Positions 36,963-47,121 are shown, counted from the stretch's first letter. The stretch is DNA of 64,000 bases from Paraburkholderia ginsengisoli NBRC 100965 (GCF_000739735.1 NZ_BBJF01000004.1:310001-374000), one strand, 5' to 3'. Notes: generated by a model not told the origin, from the sequence alone. Translations and numbers: made by a program.

Positions 36963-37720
36963 CCCTGACTCTCACACCTCGCCGCAAGGCTGCGATCGTC
37001 GCTGGAACGGCGGCGCAGCAAGTCGGCCTGAACTTCGAGACGGCGGACGACATCGTCTGCGGCGTCGACGAAGCGGGGCGAGGGCCGCTCGCGGGCCCGG
37101 TCGTCGCGGCCGCGGTGATTTTCGATCCGGCCAAACCGATGATTCGCGGGCTCGACGATTCGAAAGCGCTCAGCGCGAAGAAGCGTGACGAGCTGTACGA
37201 CAAGATCGTCGACCGTGCGCTGGCGTACTGCGTCGCGTCGGCGACGGTCGAGGAAATCGACTCGCTGAACATCCTGCACGCGACGATGCTGGCGATGAAG
37301 CGCGCGGTGGAAGGCCTGTCGGTCGTGCCCACGCTGGTGAAAGTCGACGGTAATCGCTGCCCGACGCTGAGCGTTCGCAGCGAGGCGGTGATCGGCGGCG
37401 ACGCACTCGTCAAAAGCATTTCGGCGGCGTCGATCCTCGCCAAAGTCACACGCGACCGGATGCTGCTCGAACTGCATCAGCGCTATCCCGTGTACGGTTT
37501 TAACGCGCACGCTGGCTACGGCACCCCGCAGCATCTCGCGGCGCTGCGCGAACATGGGCCGTGCGAGCACCATCGGCGCTCGTTCGCGCCGGTGCGCGAG
37601 GCGCATCTGCGACTCGGCACGGGTGTGCCGTTGCCGGCGGTCGACGTCATCGTCATGCCCGGCGGCGCCTTCGAGGACGCCTTGAGCGACGACGCTTTCG
37701 GCGAACGCAGCGGCATCTGA
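36959..37720 (+). CDS. rnhB: Ribonuclease HII
   Basis: This 253-residue enzyme cuts RNA in RNA-DNA hybrids and at single ribonucleotides. The acidic active-site motif [15 protein letters not shown] is followed by [12 protein letters not shown]. The GTG at 36959 overlaps the lpxB stop (GTGA). A start further inside would remove only the poorly conserved first 30 residues. The C-terminal tail of about 35 residues is longer than in E. coli RNase HII (198 residues). Confidence 0.94.
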   Translation: MTLTLTPRRKAAIVAGTAAQQVGLNFETADDIVCGVDEAGRGPLAGPVVAAAVIFDPAKPMIRGLDDSKALSAKKRDELYDKIVDRALAYCVASATVEEIDSLNILHATMLAMKRAVEGLSVVPTLVKVDGNRCPTLSVRSEAVIGGDALVKSISAASILAKVTRDRMLLELHQRYPVYGFNAHAGYGTPQHLAALREHGPCEHHRRSFAPVREAHLRLGTGVPLPAVDVIVMPGGAFEDALSDDAFGERSGI

Positions 37721-37802
37721 GCCACGCTGAACATCATCCGGGCGCCGCACGCCTGCTCGCGCGGCGCTTGCTTCCTTCTCATTCTCACCGTCTTCGCTGC
37801 CT

Positions 37803-38588
37803 GTGAAAGCCATCACCTCGCGGGACAATCCGCTCTACAAGCGCCTGAAGGCTTTGGCCGGCTCGACGCATCAACAGCGCCGCAGCGGCCACGCACTCCT
37901 CGAAGGTTTCCATCTCGCGAGCGCGTATCTCGACGTCGCCGGGCAGCCGGAAATGTGCATCGTCACCGATGGCGCGCTGCGTCACGACGAGGCGCAGGCG
38001 ATCGTGTCGCGCATCGAGGATCATCGCATTGTGACGCTGCCGGACGCGCTGTTCGGGCAGTTGTCGAACGTCGTGCATGGGGTCGGCATTCTGCTGCTGG
38101 TCGACAAGCTCGATACGCCACTGCCGGACACGATCGCGCAAACCTGCCTCGTGCTCGACGGCGTGCAGGACGCGGGCAATGTCGGTTCGATTTTGCGCAG
38201 CGCGGCGGCCGCCGGGATTCAGCAGGTGTTCTGCGCGCCAGGGACGGCGTACGCGTGGTCGTCGAAGGTGTTGCGCTCGGGAATGGGCGCGCATTTCCTG
38301 TTGCAGATTCACGAGGATGTCGAAGCGGCTACGCTGATCGAGCGGCTTGCGGCGCCGATCGTCATCACGGATTCACATGGCGCCGAGGCGATCTATGATT
38401 GCGATCTGAGTGGACCGCTCGCGTGGGTGTTCGGCAACGAAGGGGCGGGCGTGTCGCAAATCTGGCGCGACGCGGTGTCGCTGCGGGTGACGATTCCGCA
38501 GCCAGGCGGCATGGAGTCGCTGAATGTGGCGGCCGCGGCGGCCGTCTGCGTGTTCGAGCAATGCCGTCAACGACGCGGGCGCGATTGA
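37803..38588 (+). CDS. SpoU/TrmH-family RNA 2'-O-methyltransferase
   Basis: This 261-residue protein has an N-terminal substrate-binding segment (RDNPLYKRLKALAGSTHQQRR) and a SPOUT domain with the knotted-site motifs VLDGVQDAGNVGSILRSAAA, WVFGNEGAGVS and MESLNVAAAAAV. It should methylate a ribose 2'-OH in rRNA or tRNA; the exact target is not clear. GTG 37803 starts the conserved sequence. The gene converges on ppsR. Confidence 0.9.
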   Translation: MKAITSRDNPLYKRLKALAGSTHQQRRSGHALLEGFHLASAYLDVAGQPEMCIVTDGALRHDEAQAIVSRIEDHRIVTLPDALFGQLSNVVHGVGILLLVDKLDTPLPDTIAQTCLVLDGVQDAGNVGSILRSAAAAGIQQVFCAPGTAYAWSSKVLRSGMGAHFLLQIHEDVEAATLIERLAAPIVITDSHGAEAIYDCDLSGPLAWVFGNEGAGVSQIWRDAVSLRVTIPQPGGMESLNVAAAAAVCVFEQCRQRRGRD

Positions 38589-38717
38589 CGGTGGCGCTGC
38601 GCGGTACGCGTAGCGCGCCGGGGCTGACCACGTGGCCCTGCTCGCTCATGCATTTATGTCGCGGCGCGCGCAGATTTTGCATGCGCGGCACCGCGCCCAT
38701 CTCTCTTTCGCCCGCGC

Positions 38718-39533
38718 TCAATAAGCCGGCCGATCCAGCTTGATCTCCTGCAGGATCGTCGTCGCAATCTCCTCGATCGACTTGTGCGTCGAGGACAACC
38801 ACTTGATTCCCTCACGCCGCATCATCGTTTCGGCTTCGTTGATCTCGTAGCGGCAATTCTCCGGCGCCGCGTACTTGCTGCCCGGCCGGCGCTCGTTACG
38901 GATCTCCGACAAACGCTGCGGATCGATCGACAACCCAAACATCTTCTGCCGATGCGCAAGCAGCGGCGTCGGCAGCTTGCCGCGCTCGAAGTCTTCCGGA
39001 ATCAGCGGATAGTTCGCCGCTTTCACGCCGTATTGCATTGCGAGATACAAGCTCGTCGGCGTCTTGCCGCTGCGCGACACGCCCACCAGAATCACGTCGG
39101 CATCGGCGAGGTTGCGGTTCGACTGGCCGTCGTCGTGGGCGAGCGAAAAGTTGATCGCCTCGATCCGGTTCTTGTACTCCTCGGTGTCCGCGTTCTGGTG
39201 GCCGCGACCCATCGCGTGACTCGACTTCAGCTCCAGTTCCTGTTCGAGCGGTTCGACGAAGGTCTGGAACATATCCAGCACCAGCGCGTTCGAGCCTTTG
39301 ACGATCTGATTCGACGCGCTGTCCACCAGCGTCGTGAAAACGATAGGACGGCGGCCGTCCTGGATGATCGCTTCGTTGATCTTTTCGAGCGTCGCGTAGG
39401 CCTTCTCCGTCGAGTCGACGAAGGGCACGCGAACCAGGCGGAATTTCTGGTCGAACTGGGAGAGGATCGAATGCGCGAAGGTTTCGGCAGTGATCCCGGT
39501 ACCGTCGGAGACGATGAATACGGTGGGCGGCAT
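38718..39533 (-). CDS. ppsR: PEP synthase regulatory kinase/pyrophosphorylase (DUF299)
   Basis: This 271-residue protein reversibly phosphorylates a Thr of PEP synthase (ADP-dependent inactivation, phosphate-dependent reactivation). It starts [20 protein letters not shown] and has a P-loop-like [11 protein letters not shown] near residue 150, both family hallmarks. It diverges from its target gene ppsA, which strongly supports the call over the pyruvate phosphate dikinase version. Confidence 0.94.
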   Translation of the reverse strand: MPPTVFIVSDGTGITAETFAHSILSQFDQKFRLVRVPFVDSTEKAYATLEKINEAIIQDGRRPIVFTTLVDSASNQIVKGSNALVLDMFQTFVEPLEQELELKSSHAMGRGHQNADTEEYKNRIEAINFSLAHDDGQSNRNLADADVILVGVSRSGKTPTSLYLAMQYGVKAANYPLIPEDFERGKLPTPLLAHRQKMFGLSIDPQRLSEIRNERRPGSKYAAPENCRYEINEAETMMRREGIKWLSSTHKSIEEIATTILQEIKLDRPAY

Positions 39534-40071
39534 CAGTGGGGCTGGGGAACGTGAGCGGCAAAAGGCGCTCGAAACAAACATCGCTGCGTAGATTTCGCTG
39601 CCCGGCGGTCAATCGCACAGACAGCGGCGTCGATGCAGCGCACCGTGGGCACCACACAACCGCGTCCGGATGGCGGTGGGGCCTCGCAAAAGCCCGTCGG
39701 CCGGTCCGGCGCGCGTTTCGAGGCGCATTTCTCGTCCGACTGCCACATTTCGGGAGTCGGCACGGTAGAATAGCGGCAACCTGTTGGATAAGCAATTGCA
39801 GGCGATTGGCGTCTAACTCACCGCGAACGGTTGGTCAACGCCACGCTTTCAGTCGGTAACGTGCGGTGAACGTGATGGATCAATCGGTAAATCCGGCCAT
39901 TCAGTCCCTTCATCGCGTATCGAGCCAGGTCGTTCGAGTCAGTTCAGCGGCTAGCTGCAGCGATTGCTTCTCCAACAGGTTGTGCAAGACACGGGGTCAC
40001 GCTTCCAATGGGCGTCTCGTGTTCAAGCCCACTTGCACAGCCGTGAATTTCTTTCACACTTAGGGGCTTGT
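39534..40071. other. Divergent intergenic region between ppsR and ppsA
   Basis: These 538 bases are AT-richer than the flanking genes towards ppsA. TAGAAT at 39766-39771 could be a plus-strand -10, but no -35 matches. AGGGG at 40062-40066 is the ppsA ribosome site. I see no gene or clear operator. Confidence 0.5.
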
Positions 40072-42477
40072 ATGACTAACGCAGTTACCGTCGCAAAGGA
40101 TAAGGCGTATGTAGTTCCGTTCGAGCAGTTGCGGATGACCGACGTGGAAATCGTCGGTGGCAAGAACGCGTCGTTGGGCGAGATGATCAGTCAGCTCGCT
40201 GAAGCCGGTGTGCGAGTGCCGACCGGTTTCGCCACCACGGCGCTGGCTTTCCGCGACTTCCTGCATCACAACAATCTGACCGAACGCATCGCCAAACGTC
40301 TCGAAACGCTCGACGTCGACGACGTGAAGGCGCTCGCCGAAGCGGGCAAGGAAATCCGTCAATGGATCGTCGACGCGCCGATGCAGCCGCAGCTCGAAGC
40401 CGACATTCGCGCGGGCTTCGACACGCTGCAGAACAGCTCGCCTGAAGAGCTGTCGTTTGCCGTGCGTTCGTCGGCCACCGCCGAAGACTTGCCGGATGCT
40501 TCGTTCGCGGGTCAGCAGGAAAGCTACCTCAACGTGGTCGGCATCGACGACGTGCTCGATCGCATGAAGCACGTGTTCGCGTCGCTGTATAACGACCGCG
40601 CTATCTCCTATCGCGTCCACAAGGGCTTCACGCATGCTGAAGTCGCGTTGTCGGCGGGCGTGCAGCGCATGGTGCGCTCGGACGTCGGCGCGGCAGGCGT
40701 GATGTTCACGCTGGACACCGAGTCGGGCTTCAAGGACGCTGTCTTCATCACGTCGAGCTACGGTCTCGGCGAAACTGTCGTGCAAGGCGCGGTGAATCCG
40801 GACGAGTTCTACGTCTTCAAGACCACGCTCGCGCAAGGCAAGTATCCGATCATCCGCCGCTCGATCGGCTCGAAGCTGATCAAGATGGAATTCACGAAGG
40901 CCGGCGAGCAGGGCCGCGTGAAGACCGTCGACGTGCCGCACGAGCAGCGCAACCGCTTCTCGATCACCGACGAAGACGTGATCGAACTGGCGAAGTACGC
41001 GGTCATCATCGAAAAGCACTACGAGCGTCCGATGGACATCGAGTGGGGCAAGGACGGCCGCGACGGCAAGATTTTCATTCTGCAGGCGCGTCCGGAAACG
41101 GTGAAGAGCCAGGCGGCGGGCAAGGCCGAGCAGCGCTTCAAGCTGAAGGGCCAGTCGAACGTGCTGGCCACGGGCCGTGCGATCGGCCAGAAGATCGGCG
41201 CGGGTCCGGTGCGCGTGATTCACGATCCGTCGGAAATGGACCGTGTGCAACCGGGCGACGTGCTGGTCGCCGACATGACCGACCCGAACTGGGAACCGGT
41301 GATGAAGCGCGCGTCGGCGATCGTCACGAATCGTGGCGGGCGGACCTGCCACGCGGCGATCATCGCGCGTGAACTCGGCGTGCCGGCGGTGGTCGGCTGC
41401 GGCGACGCGACCGACGTGCTGAAGGAAGGCGCGCTCGTGACCGTGTCGTGCGCGGAAGGCGACGAAGGCAAGATTTACGACGGCCTGCTCGAAACCGAAA
41501 TCACCGAAGTGCAGCGTGGCGAACTGCCGCCGATTCCGGTGAAGATCATGATGAACGTCGGCAATCCGCAACTCGCGTTCGACTTCTCGCAACTGCCGAA
41601 CGCAGGCGTGGGTCTCGCGCGACTCGAGTTCATCATCAACAACAACATCGGCGTTCACCCGAAGGCGATTCTCGAGTACCCGAACATCGATCAGGACCTG
41701 AAGAAGGCTGTCGAAAGCGTGGCTCGCGGTCACGCATCGCCGCGCGCGTTCTACGTCGACAAGCTGACCGAAGGTATCGCGACGATCGCCGCGGCGTTCT
41801 ATCCGAAGCCCGTGATCGTGCGTCTGTCGGACTTCAAGTCGAACGAGTACAAAAAGCTGATCGGTGGTTCGCGCTACGAGCCGGACGAAGAAAACCCGAT
41901 GCTGGGTTTCCGTGGCGCATCGCGCTATATCGCCGAAGACTTCGCCGAAGCGTTCCAGATGGAATGCATCGCGCTGAAGAAGGTGCGTGAAGAAATGGGC
42001 CTCGACAACGTCGAGATCATGGTGCCGTTCGTGCGTACGCTGAAGCAGGCGGAGCGCGTGGTCGGGCTGCTGGAGAAGTTCGGCCTGAAGCGCGGCGAGA
42101 AGGGTCTGCGCCTGATCATGATGTGCGAAGTGCCGTCGAACGCGATTCTCGCCGAAGAATTCCTGCAATTCTTCGACGGCTTCTCGATCGGTTCGAACGA
42201 CCTGACACAGCTCACGCTCGGTCTCGACCGTGACTCCGGCATGGAACTGCTGGCCGTCGATTTCGACGAACGCGATCCGGCGGTCAAGTTCATGCTCAAG
42301 CGCGCGATCGAAACCTGCTTGCGCCTGAACAAGTACGTCGGCATCTGCGGTCAGGGCCCGTCGGATCATCCGGATTTCGCGCAATGGCTGACGGACGAAG
42401 GCATTGCGTCGATCTCGCTGAACCCGGACACGATTATCGAGACGTGGCAGCAACTGGCGAAGTCGGCGAACAAGTAA
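40072..42477 (+). CDS. ppsA: Phosphoenolpyruvate synthase
   Basis: This 801-residue enzyme makes PEP from pyruvate and ATP for gluconeogenesis. It has an N-terminal ATP-grasp domain ([30 protein letters not shown]), a central swivelling domain with the phospho-His in [13 protein letters not shown] (near residue 427), and a PEP-binding barrel ending in [13 protein letters not shown]. It diverges from ppsR. Two hairpins follow its stop. Confidence 0.97.
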   Translation: MTNAVTVAKDKAYVVPFEQLRMTDVEIVGGKNASLGEMISQLAEAGVRVPTGFATTALAFRDFLHHNNLTERIAKRLETLDVDDVKALAEAGKEIRQWIVDAPMQPQLEADIRAGFDTLQNSSPEELSFAVRSSATAEDLPDASFAGQQESYLNVVGIDDVLDRMKHVFASLYNDRAISYRVHKGFTHAEVALSAGVQRMVRSDVGAAGVMFTLDTESGFKDAVFITSSYGLGETVVQGAVNPDEFYVFKTTLAQGKYPIIRRSIGSKLIKMEFTKAGEQGRVKTVDVPHEQRNRFSITDEDVIELAKYAVIIEKHYERPMDIEWGKDGRDGKIFILQARPETVKSQAAGKAEQRFKLKGQSNVLATGRAIGQKIGAGPVRVIHDPSEMDRVQPGDVLVADMTDPNWEPVMKRASAIVTNRGGRTCHAAIIARELGVPAVVGCGDATDVLKEGALVTVSCAEGDEGKIYDGLLETEITEVQRGELPPIPVKIMMNVGNPQLAFDFSQLPNAGVGLARLEFIINNNIGVHPKAILEYPNIDQDLKKAVESVARGHASPRAFYVDKLTEGIATIAAAFYPKPVIVRLSDFKSNEYKKLIGGSRYEPDEENPMLGFRGASRYIAEDFAEAFQMECIALKKVREEMGLDNVEIMVPFVRTLKQAERVVGLLEKFGLKRGEKGLRLIMMCEVPSNAILAEEFLQFFDGFSIGSNDLTQLTLGLDRDSGMELLAVDFDERDPAVKFMLKRAIETCLRLNKYVGICGQGPSDHPDFAQWLTDEGIASISLNPDTIIETWQQLAKSANK

Positions 42478-42485
42478 AGCGTGCG

Positions 42486-42510
42486 GCATGCCGCTTTTCA
42501 GGCGGCATGC
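42486..42510 (+). other. Hairpin directly after ppsA
   Basis: GCATGCCGC (42486-42494) pairs with GCGGCATGC (42502-42510) around TTTTCAG. No T-run follows, so it may protect the 3' end or assist the terminator about 80 bases downstream. Confidence 0.5.
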
Positions 42511-42563
42511 ATAACGCGAGGTGCGGTACGTCAAACGCGTGTTGAAGCGCACCGCATCGCCCG

Positions 42564-42591
42564 TTGAAATGCACCCGCTTCGTGCTATAAA
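42564..42591 (+). promoter_or_regulatory. Promoter of the NfeD-like/stomatin pair
   Basis: TTGAAA (42564-42569) and TATAAA (42586-42591) are 16 bases apart. The -10 box overlaps the left arm of the ppsA terminator, so the new transcript would start inside the hairpin and escape it. Confidence 0.5.
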
Positions 42592-42616
42592 CACCCCGGT
42601 AGATCCGGGGTGTTTT
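42589..42616 (+). terminator. Intrinsic terminator of ppsA
   Basis: AAACACCCCGG and CCGGGGTGTTT form an 11-bp stem with a TAGAT loop, followed by further T. It lies 112 bases after the ppsA stop and just before the NfeD-like gene. Confidence 0.8.
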
Positions 42617-42633
42617 GCTTTGTGGAGGTCGAC

Positions 42634-43089
42634 GTGGCGCCAGGTGGATTGTTCTGGTGGATCGGGGCGGGCGTGCTGGTCGTGCTGGAGATGACGAGCG
42701 GCACCTTCTATCTGTTGATGATTGCGTTGGGCTTCGTCGCAGCCGCGCTGGCGCACATCGCGGGCGCCGGCACGGACCTGCAGTTCGCGGTGGCCGCGGG
42801 CGTCGCGCTGGCGGCGGTGCTGCTGCTCAGGCGCTCGCGCTTCGGCCGCCGCCCGCGCAAGCAGGCATCGCGCAATCCGGATGTCAATCTCGACATCGGG
42901 CAGACGCTGAGCGTGCCGGCGTGGCATGAGCGCCGGGCGCGCGTCAATTATCGTGGCGCGGCGTGGGACGTCGAACTGGCCGCGGGCGAGCCCGAGGATG
43001 CGCAGGTCTATGAAATCGTGGAGTTGCGCGGCAGTTGTCTCGTGGTTGTCGCGAGCCGCCAGCCAAAGGCCAACGCGACCGCGGCCTGA
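42634..43089 (+). CDS. NfeD-like membrane protein
   Basis: This 151-residue protein has two to three N-terminal membrane helices (residues 5-75: WWIGAGVLVVLEM, FYLLMIALGFVAAALAHIAG, AVAAGVALAAVLLL). A C-terminal OB-fold NfeD domain follows (NLDIGQTLSVPAWHERRARVNY...WDVELA). NfeD proteins partner stomatin-like proteins, and one is encoded next. I chose GTG 42634 because GGAGG ends five bases before it; GTG 42610 lies inside the terminator hairpin. Confidence 0.88.
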   Translation: MAPGGLFWWIGAGVLVVLEMTSGTFYLLMIALGFVAAALAHIAGAGTDLQFAVAAGVALAAVLLLRRSRFGRRPRKQASRNPDVNLDIGQTLSVPAWHERRARVNYRGAAWDVELAAGEPEDAQVYEIVELRGSCLVVVASRQPKANATAA

Positions 43090-43206
43090 GCGCGTGTGCG
43101 CTCGCGGATGCGGCTGCTCCGGCGTTTGCGTCGTGCACACCCGCATTCGTGTTCTGCATTTGCGTTAATACGCACAACTATTCGAACCAGGGACCGGAGG
43201 ACAAAT

Positions 43207-44145
43207 ATGGATTCAACCATCGTCGGGGCCGTGCTGCTGATCGTCGTGATCGTGCTGGCGTCGCAGACCATCAAGATCGTGCCGCAGCAGCACGCGTGGG
43301 TGCTGGAGCGCCTCGGCCGCTATCACAGTACGCTGACGCCGGGCTTGAGCTTCGCGTTTCCATTCGTCGACCGGATCGCGTACAAGCACATCCTCAAGGA
43401 GATCCCGCTCGAAGTGCCGAGCCAGGTCTGTATCACGCGCGACAACACGCAGTTGCAGGTGGACGGCGTGCTGTACTTCCAGGTCACCGATCCGATGAAG
43501 GCGTCGTACGGGTCGAGCAACTTTGTGTTCGCGATCACGCAGTTGTCGCAGACCACGCTGCGCTCGGTGATCGGCAAGCTGGAACTCGACAAGACCTTCG
43601 AGGAGCGCGACTTCATCAACCACAGCATCGTCTCGTCGCTCGATGAAGCGGCGGCGAACTGGGGCGTGAAGGTGCTGCGCTACGAGATCAAGGATCTGAC
43701 GCCGCCCAAGGAGATCCTGCACGCGATGCAGGCGCAGATCACCGCGGAGCGCGAGAAACGCGCGCTGATCGCGGCGTCGGAAGGGCGCAAGCAGGAGCAG
43801 ATCAATATCGCGTCGGGCGGCCGTGAGGCGGCGATCCAGAAGTCCGAAGGCGAGCGCCAGGCGGCGATCAACCAGGCGCAGGGCCAGGCGTCGGCGATTC
43901 TGGCGGTGGCCGAGGCGAACTCGCAGGCAATCCAGAAGATCGCCGCCGCGATTCAGTCGAACGGCGGGATGGAAGCGGTGAACCTGAAGGTGGCCGAACA
44001 ATACGTGAACGCGTTCGGCAATCTGGCGAAGCAGGGCACGACGCTGATCGTGCCAGGCAATCTCGCGGATATGAGTTCGATGATTGCGTCCGCGTTGACG
44101 ATCGTCAGCAAAGGCAAGGACAAGGGCGCTGCTGAGGTGCGTTAA
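43207..44145 (+). CDS. SPFH/stomatin-like membrane protein (QmcA type)
   Basis: This 312-residue protein has one N-terminal membrane helix (IVGAVLLIVVIVLASQTIKIV), an SPFH/band 7 domain (QQHAWVLERLGRYHSTLTPGLSFAFPFVDR) and a long Ala/Gln/Glu-rich coiled coil at about residues 175-260. Such proteins form large ring assemblies in membrane microdomains and may control proteases. A GGAGG site precedes ATG 43207. It forms a two-gene unit with the NfeD-like gene. Confidence 0.92.
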   Translation: MDSTIVGAVLLIVVIVLASQTIKIVPQQHAWVLERLGRYHSTLTPGLSFAFPFVDRIAYKHILKEIPLEVPSQVCITRDNTQLQVDGVLYFQVTDPMKASYGSSNFVFAITQLSQTTLRSVIGKLELDKTFEERDFINHSIVSSLDEAAANWGVKVLRYEIKDLTPPKEILHAMQAQITAEREKRALIAASEGRKQEQINIASGGREAAIQKSEGERQAAINQAQGQASAILAVAEANSQAIQKIAAAIQSNGGMEAVNLKVAEQYVNAFGNLAKQGTTLIVPGNLADMSSMIASALTIVSKGKDKGAAEVR

Positions 44146-44200
44146 GCGTTGCGCAGGGGCGTAGCGCTGCATCAGGTATCGCTGTCCGCTGCAAAAACAG

Positions 44201-44235
44201 AATGGCCCGCAGATTGTGCGGGCCATTTTTTTTCT
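44201..44235 (+). terminator. Intrinsic terminator after the stomatin-like gene
   Basis: AATGGCCCGCA and TGCGGGCCATT form an 11-bp stem with a GATTG loop, followed by T8. It also separates this unit from the convergent smpB gene. Confidence 0.9.
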
Positions 44236-44344
44236 TTGAGCGCTTGCGGGGACGGTGCCAATGCGCGGCTCATCGCGCGGCGCTGGTTGGCGAGGCGTTG
44301 CATTCGCACCGGCGCTCGCCGCGAATGGAAGCGTGCGTCTCCGA

Positions 44345-44791
44345 TCAGCTCGGCGAGCGCATCAACCGCGCCTTCTCACGTTCCCAGTCGCGCTTCTTCT
44401 CGGTTTCGCGCTTGTCGTGCTGCTTCTTGCCCTTGGCGAGGCCGATCTCGCATTTGACGCGGCCGCCCTTGTAGTGGAAGTTCAGCGGTACGAGCGTGTA
44501 GCCGCGCTGCTCGACCTTGCCGATCAGTTTGCTGATCTCTTCGCTATGCAGCAGCAGCTTGCGCGTGCGGACCGGGTCGGGATTGATGTGGGTCGAGGCT
44601 TCGGGCAGCGGGCTGATGTGCGTGCCGATCAGGAACAGTTCGTTATTCTTGATAACGACGTAACCTTCCTTGATCTGGCCGCGCCCGGCGCGCAGCGCCT
44701 TGACCTCCCATCCTTCGAGCACGAGCCCTGCTTCATAGCGTTCTTCGACCGAGTAGTCGTAGAAGGCTTTTCTGTTGTCGATGATGCTCAT
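44345..44791 (-). CDS. smpB: SsrA-binding protein SmpB
   Basis: This 148-residue RNA-binding protein works with tmRNA to rescue stalled ribosomes. It begins [20 protein letters not shown] and shows [21 protein letters not shown] and the basic C-terminal tail ([20 protein letters not shown]). It diverges from ratA, the classic arrangement smpB / ratA-rnfH. I found no ssrA gene in the window. Confidence 0.97.
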   Translation of the reverse strand: MSIIDNRKAFYDYSVEERYEAGLVLEGWEVKALRAGRGQIKEGYVVIKNNELFLIGTHISPLPEASTHINPDPVRTRKLLLHSEEISKLIGKVEQRGYTLVPLNFHYKGGRVKCEIGLAKGKKQHDKRETEKKRDWEREKARLMRSPS

Positions 44792-44814
44792 GAATGGAAA
44801 GTGCCCAACTCGTT

Positions 44815-44830
44815 TAAAATCACGATTTTA
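44815..44830. promoter_or_regulatory. Palindrome in the smpB/ratA divergent region
   Basis: TAAAATC-AC-GATTTTA has perfect seven-base arms. Each arm reads TAAAAT, a possible -10 box, one for each direction. It could be two overlapping promoters or an operator. Neither direction shows a good -35. Confidence 0.4.
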
Positions 44831-44903
44831 GCAAAGCGGGGCAAGGAAAGCCCGCGGCGCTTTTCAACCCGCTTGTCCACCCTTGCCACGCGCTGTTCAA
44901 TTT

Positions 44904-45341
44904 ATGGCAGATGTCCAGAAAACCGTGTTGATCCGCCATTCGGCGGAACAGATGTTCGACCTCGTCACCGACGTCGCCGATTACCCCAACTTCCTGCCCT
45001 GGTGCGGAGGAGTCGAGATCCGCCACCGCGACGAAACCAGCATGGAGGCGAAGATCGACATCAACTTCAAGGGCATCAAGCAGCACTTCGCCACGCGCAA
45101 CAGCATGGAGCGACCCACGCGCATCGATATGGAATTCGCGGACGGTCCGTTTCGCAGGTTCACCGGCTTCTGGCGGTTCACGCCGTTGCGCGCGGATGCC
45201 TGCAAGATCGAATTCGCGCTGCACTACGAATTCACCAACATCATCCTCGAGAAGATCATTGGGCCGGTGTTCAATCACATCGCCAATACGTTCGTCGAGT
45301 CATTCGTGAAGCGCGCCGATCAGCGCTACGGTAAGGCATGA
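44904..45341 (+). CDS. ratA: RatA-family START-domain protein
   Basis: This 145-residue protein with a START/polyketide-cyclase fold (VLIRHSAEQMFDLVTDVADYPNFLPWCGG) is the bacterial relative of mitochondrial Coq10. E. coli RatA was described as a toxin that blocks 70S ribosome association; other work points to ubiquinone binding, so the physiological role is open. The start at 44904 (MADVQKTVLIRH) is conserved. Its stop overlaps rnfH by ATGA. Confidence 0.9.
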   Translation: MADVQKTVLIRHSAEQMFDLVTDVADYPNFLPWCGGVEIRHRDETSMEAKIDINFKGIKQHFATRNSMERPTRIDMEFADGPFRRFTGFWRFTPLRADACKIEFALHYEFTNIILEKIIGPVFNHIANTFVESFVKRADQRYGKA

Positions 45342-45670
45342 GCGCGCGTCTGTCGATCGAAGTCTGCTACGCGGCGTCGGAAGGGCAGACGCTGATCGCC
45401 GTGGACTTGCCCGAGGGCGCCACGCTGCAACAGGCGCTCGACGCGAGCGGCATCCTGCAGCGCTATCCGGCAATCGATCTGAACACGCAGAAGGTGGGTG
45501 TGTTCGGCAAGCTCAAGCCGCTCGATGCGGTGCTGGCCGATCACGATCGGGTGGAGATCTACCGGCCGCTGCTGGTGGATCCGAAGCTGTCGCGGCAACG
45601 CCGTGTCGAGAAGACCCGCAAGGCCGGGTCGATCGAAGGGCGGCGTTGGCAGAATCGGGATTCGCGATAG
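45338..45670 (+). CDS. rnfH: RnfH-family protein
   Basis: This 110-residue small beta-grasp (ubiquitin-like) protein has SIEVCYAASEGQTLIAVDLPEG, VGVFGKLKPLDAVLADHDRVEIYRPL split across its core, and a basic tail. Function is unknown; it nearly always follows ratA and is not a diagnosed antitoxin by sequence. It is translationally coupled to ratA. Confidence 0.9.
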   Translation: MSARLSIEVCYAASEGQTLIAVDLPEGATLQQALDASGILQRYPAIDLNTQKVGVFGKLKPLDAVLADHDRVEIYRPLLVDPKLSRQRRVEKTRKAGSIEGRRWQNRDSR

Positions 45671-45753
45671 GGCACGCTGGTGTGCAGCGCGGCGCGTCAC
45701 AGCAAAGCAAAGTCAGGCAGCAAGTCGTGCCACGCCGTCAGCCCGCGCCGGCC

Positions 45754-46731
45754 TCAAGGCGTTGAAACCTGCGCCTTCTCCTTGATCGGCGCAACCGCCG
45801 ACGAGTCATCGTCCGCATGCTGGCGCACCGACCAGCAGACCCCTGCCACCAGCAGCAGGATCGCCGCCAGTTCCAGCGGACGCGGCAGGCGCTGGTCGTA
45901 GATGAACGCATAGAGCAGCGCGAAGAGCGTCTCGAACACGATCATCTGGCCGGACAGCGTCAGCGGCAGCCGCTTCGAAGCGGCATTCCACAGCCCGTTG
46001 CCGAGCCAGGACGCGCCGATCGCGAGGCCGAGGTTCAGCATCCAGAACGTGTGCCAACGCGCATCGGCCAGCTCGCCTTGCGGGCCGCCCGACGGCAGCA
46101 CCGCGATCACGAGCCACAACGCCGCGCCGAGCGCGCCCGTCACCACGCCCCACAGCACGGACCATTCATTGCCGCTGAAATGCGTCTGGCGCTGCAGGTA
46201 GCGCGCGTTTTCGACCGCGAACCACGTCCAGCAAACGAGCGCGCCGACCGCGCAGCCGACCCCGAGCAGCTTGGTGGCGACGCTCACTGGCGTACTGCCG
46301 GCCACCGTGAACACATCGATATTGATGCAGACGATGCCCGCCATCACCACCGCGAGCGGCCATGCGAGGCGGGCGAGCGGCACCGCGCCGTGATCGCGCC
46401 GGCCGAGCAGCGTGACCGTGACCGGCAGCACGCCGACGATCAGCGACGCCGGTGCAATGCCGATCAGATGCACGGCCGCCGTCAGCAGCAGGTAGTAGAT
46501 GAGATTGCCGGCCAGCGCCAGTTTCACCAGCGCGCCGAGATCTTCGCGGGTCAGCCGCTTGACGAGCGAGCGGGCCATCGGCAACGCGGCGGCCAGCGAG
46601 ACGATGCCGTACATCGTGTAGCGGCCCGCGCTGAGCAGCAGCGGCGAGAAGTCGGGCAGCACGCGCGGCACCAGAAAAACCATACCCCATAAAGCCCCGG
46701 CCATTACTCCATATGCCACACCGCGCTGCAT
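45754..46731 (-). CDS. EamA-type (DMT superfamily) transporter
   Basis: This 325-residue protein has ten hydrophobic helices in two EamA halves (AYGVMAGALWGMVFLVPRVL at the start; LSGQMIVFETLFALLYAFIY before the last helix). The frame continues far upstream of the ATG at 46731 but the extension is antisense to guaB, so 46731 is the start. The substrate is unknown. It is not closely similar to the DMT protein at 7308-8303. Confidence 0.87.
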   Translation of the reverse strand: MQRGVAYGVMAGALWGMVFLVPRVLPDFSPLLLSAGRYTMYGIVSLAAALPMARSLVKRLTREDLGALVKLALAGNLIYYLLLTAAVHLIGIAPASLIVGVLPVTVTLLGRRDHGAVPLARLAWPLAVVMAGIVCINIDVFTVAGSTPVSVATKLLGVGCAVGALVCWTWFAVENARYLQRQTHFSGNEWSVLWGVVTGALGAALWLVIAVLPSGGPQGELADARWHTFWMLNLGLAIGASWLGNGLWNAASKRLPLTLSGQMIVFETLFALLYAFIYDQRLPRPLELAAILLLVAGVCWSVRQHADDDSSAVAPIKEKAQVSTP

Positions 46732-47121
46732 CGACTGCCCCTGCAAGAAAACTGGAATGGTGCGCAGGATAGCCGTTCGGTGGGGCGCGCGTCTTGTTCG
46801 ATTCTGCATTCGGGCAACTTTCCGCGCTTTCTTCCTTTCGGTTCGCCGTCTTCCACGGCGCCGCGGGGTTTGCGCGGGCCGCGCGACACCGGCCGCCGTC
46901 GCGTCGCGCGTGGCTGAATCACGGCCGGCAAGACGCGGCGGCGTGCGGTTGCCCCCGAACGCGCAAACGAAACCCGATCGAACCCGAGCCGAACCGATAA
47001 GCGAAATCGAAGCGCCCAAAGTCACGAAAAAAATCGCCTGAAATTCGCTAAGCTGCTGTTCGCGCAGTGAAAACCGGGGAGGTATCGCGTATAATTCGCT
47101 TTTGCGCCTATAGGATTTGCC
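46732..47121. other. Divergent region between the transporter and guaB
   Basis: These 390 bases contain the guaB promoter near the right end. Short open frames on both strands have no recognisable features. Nothing else is visible. Confidence 0.55.
47067..47095 (+). promoter_or_regulatory. guaB promoter
   Basis: GTGAAA (47067-47072) and a perfect TATAAT (47090-47095) are 17 bases apart, 26 bases before the guaB ATG, so the leader is about 20 bases. Confidence 0.6.

Noticed and set aside
40060..43146. 1,028-codon open frame on the minus strand opposite ppsA
   Set aside because: It is antisense to a clear PEP synthase and has Arg/His/Asp-rich composition typical of high-GC mirror frames.
44904..45670. 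ratA-rnfH as a classical type II toxin-antitoxin pair
   Set aside because: RatA and RnfH are conserved housekeeping neighbours of smpB and the fold is Coq10-like; nothing in the sequence shows neutralisation by RnfH.
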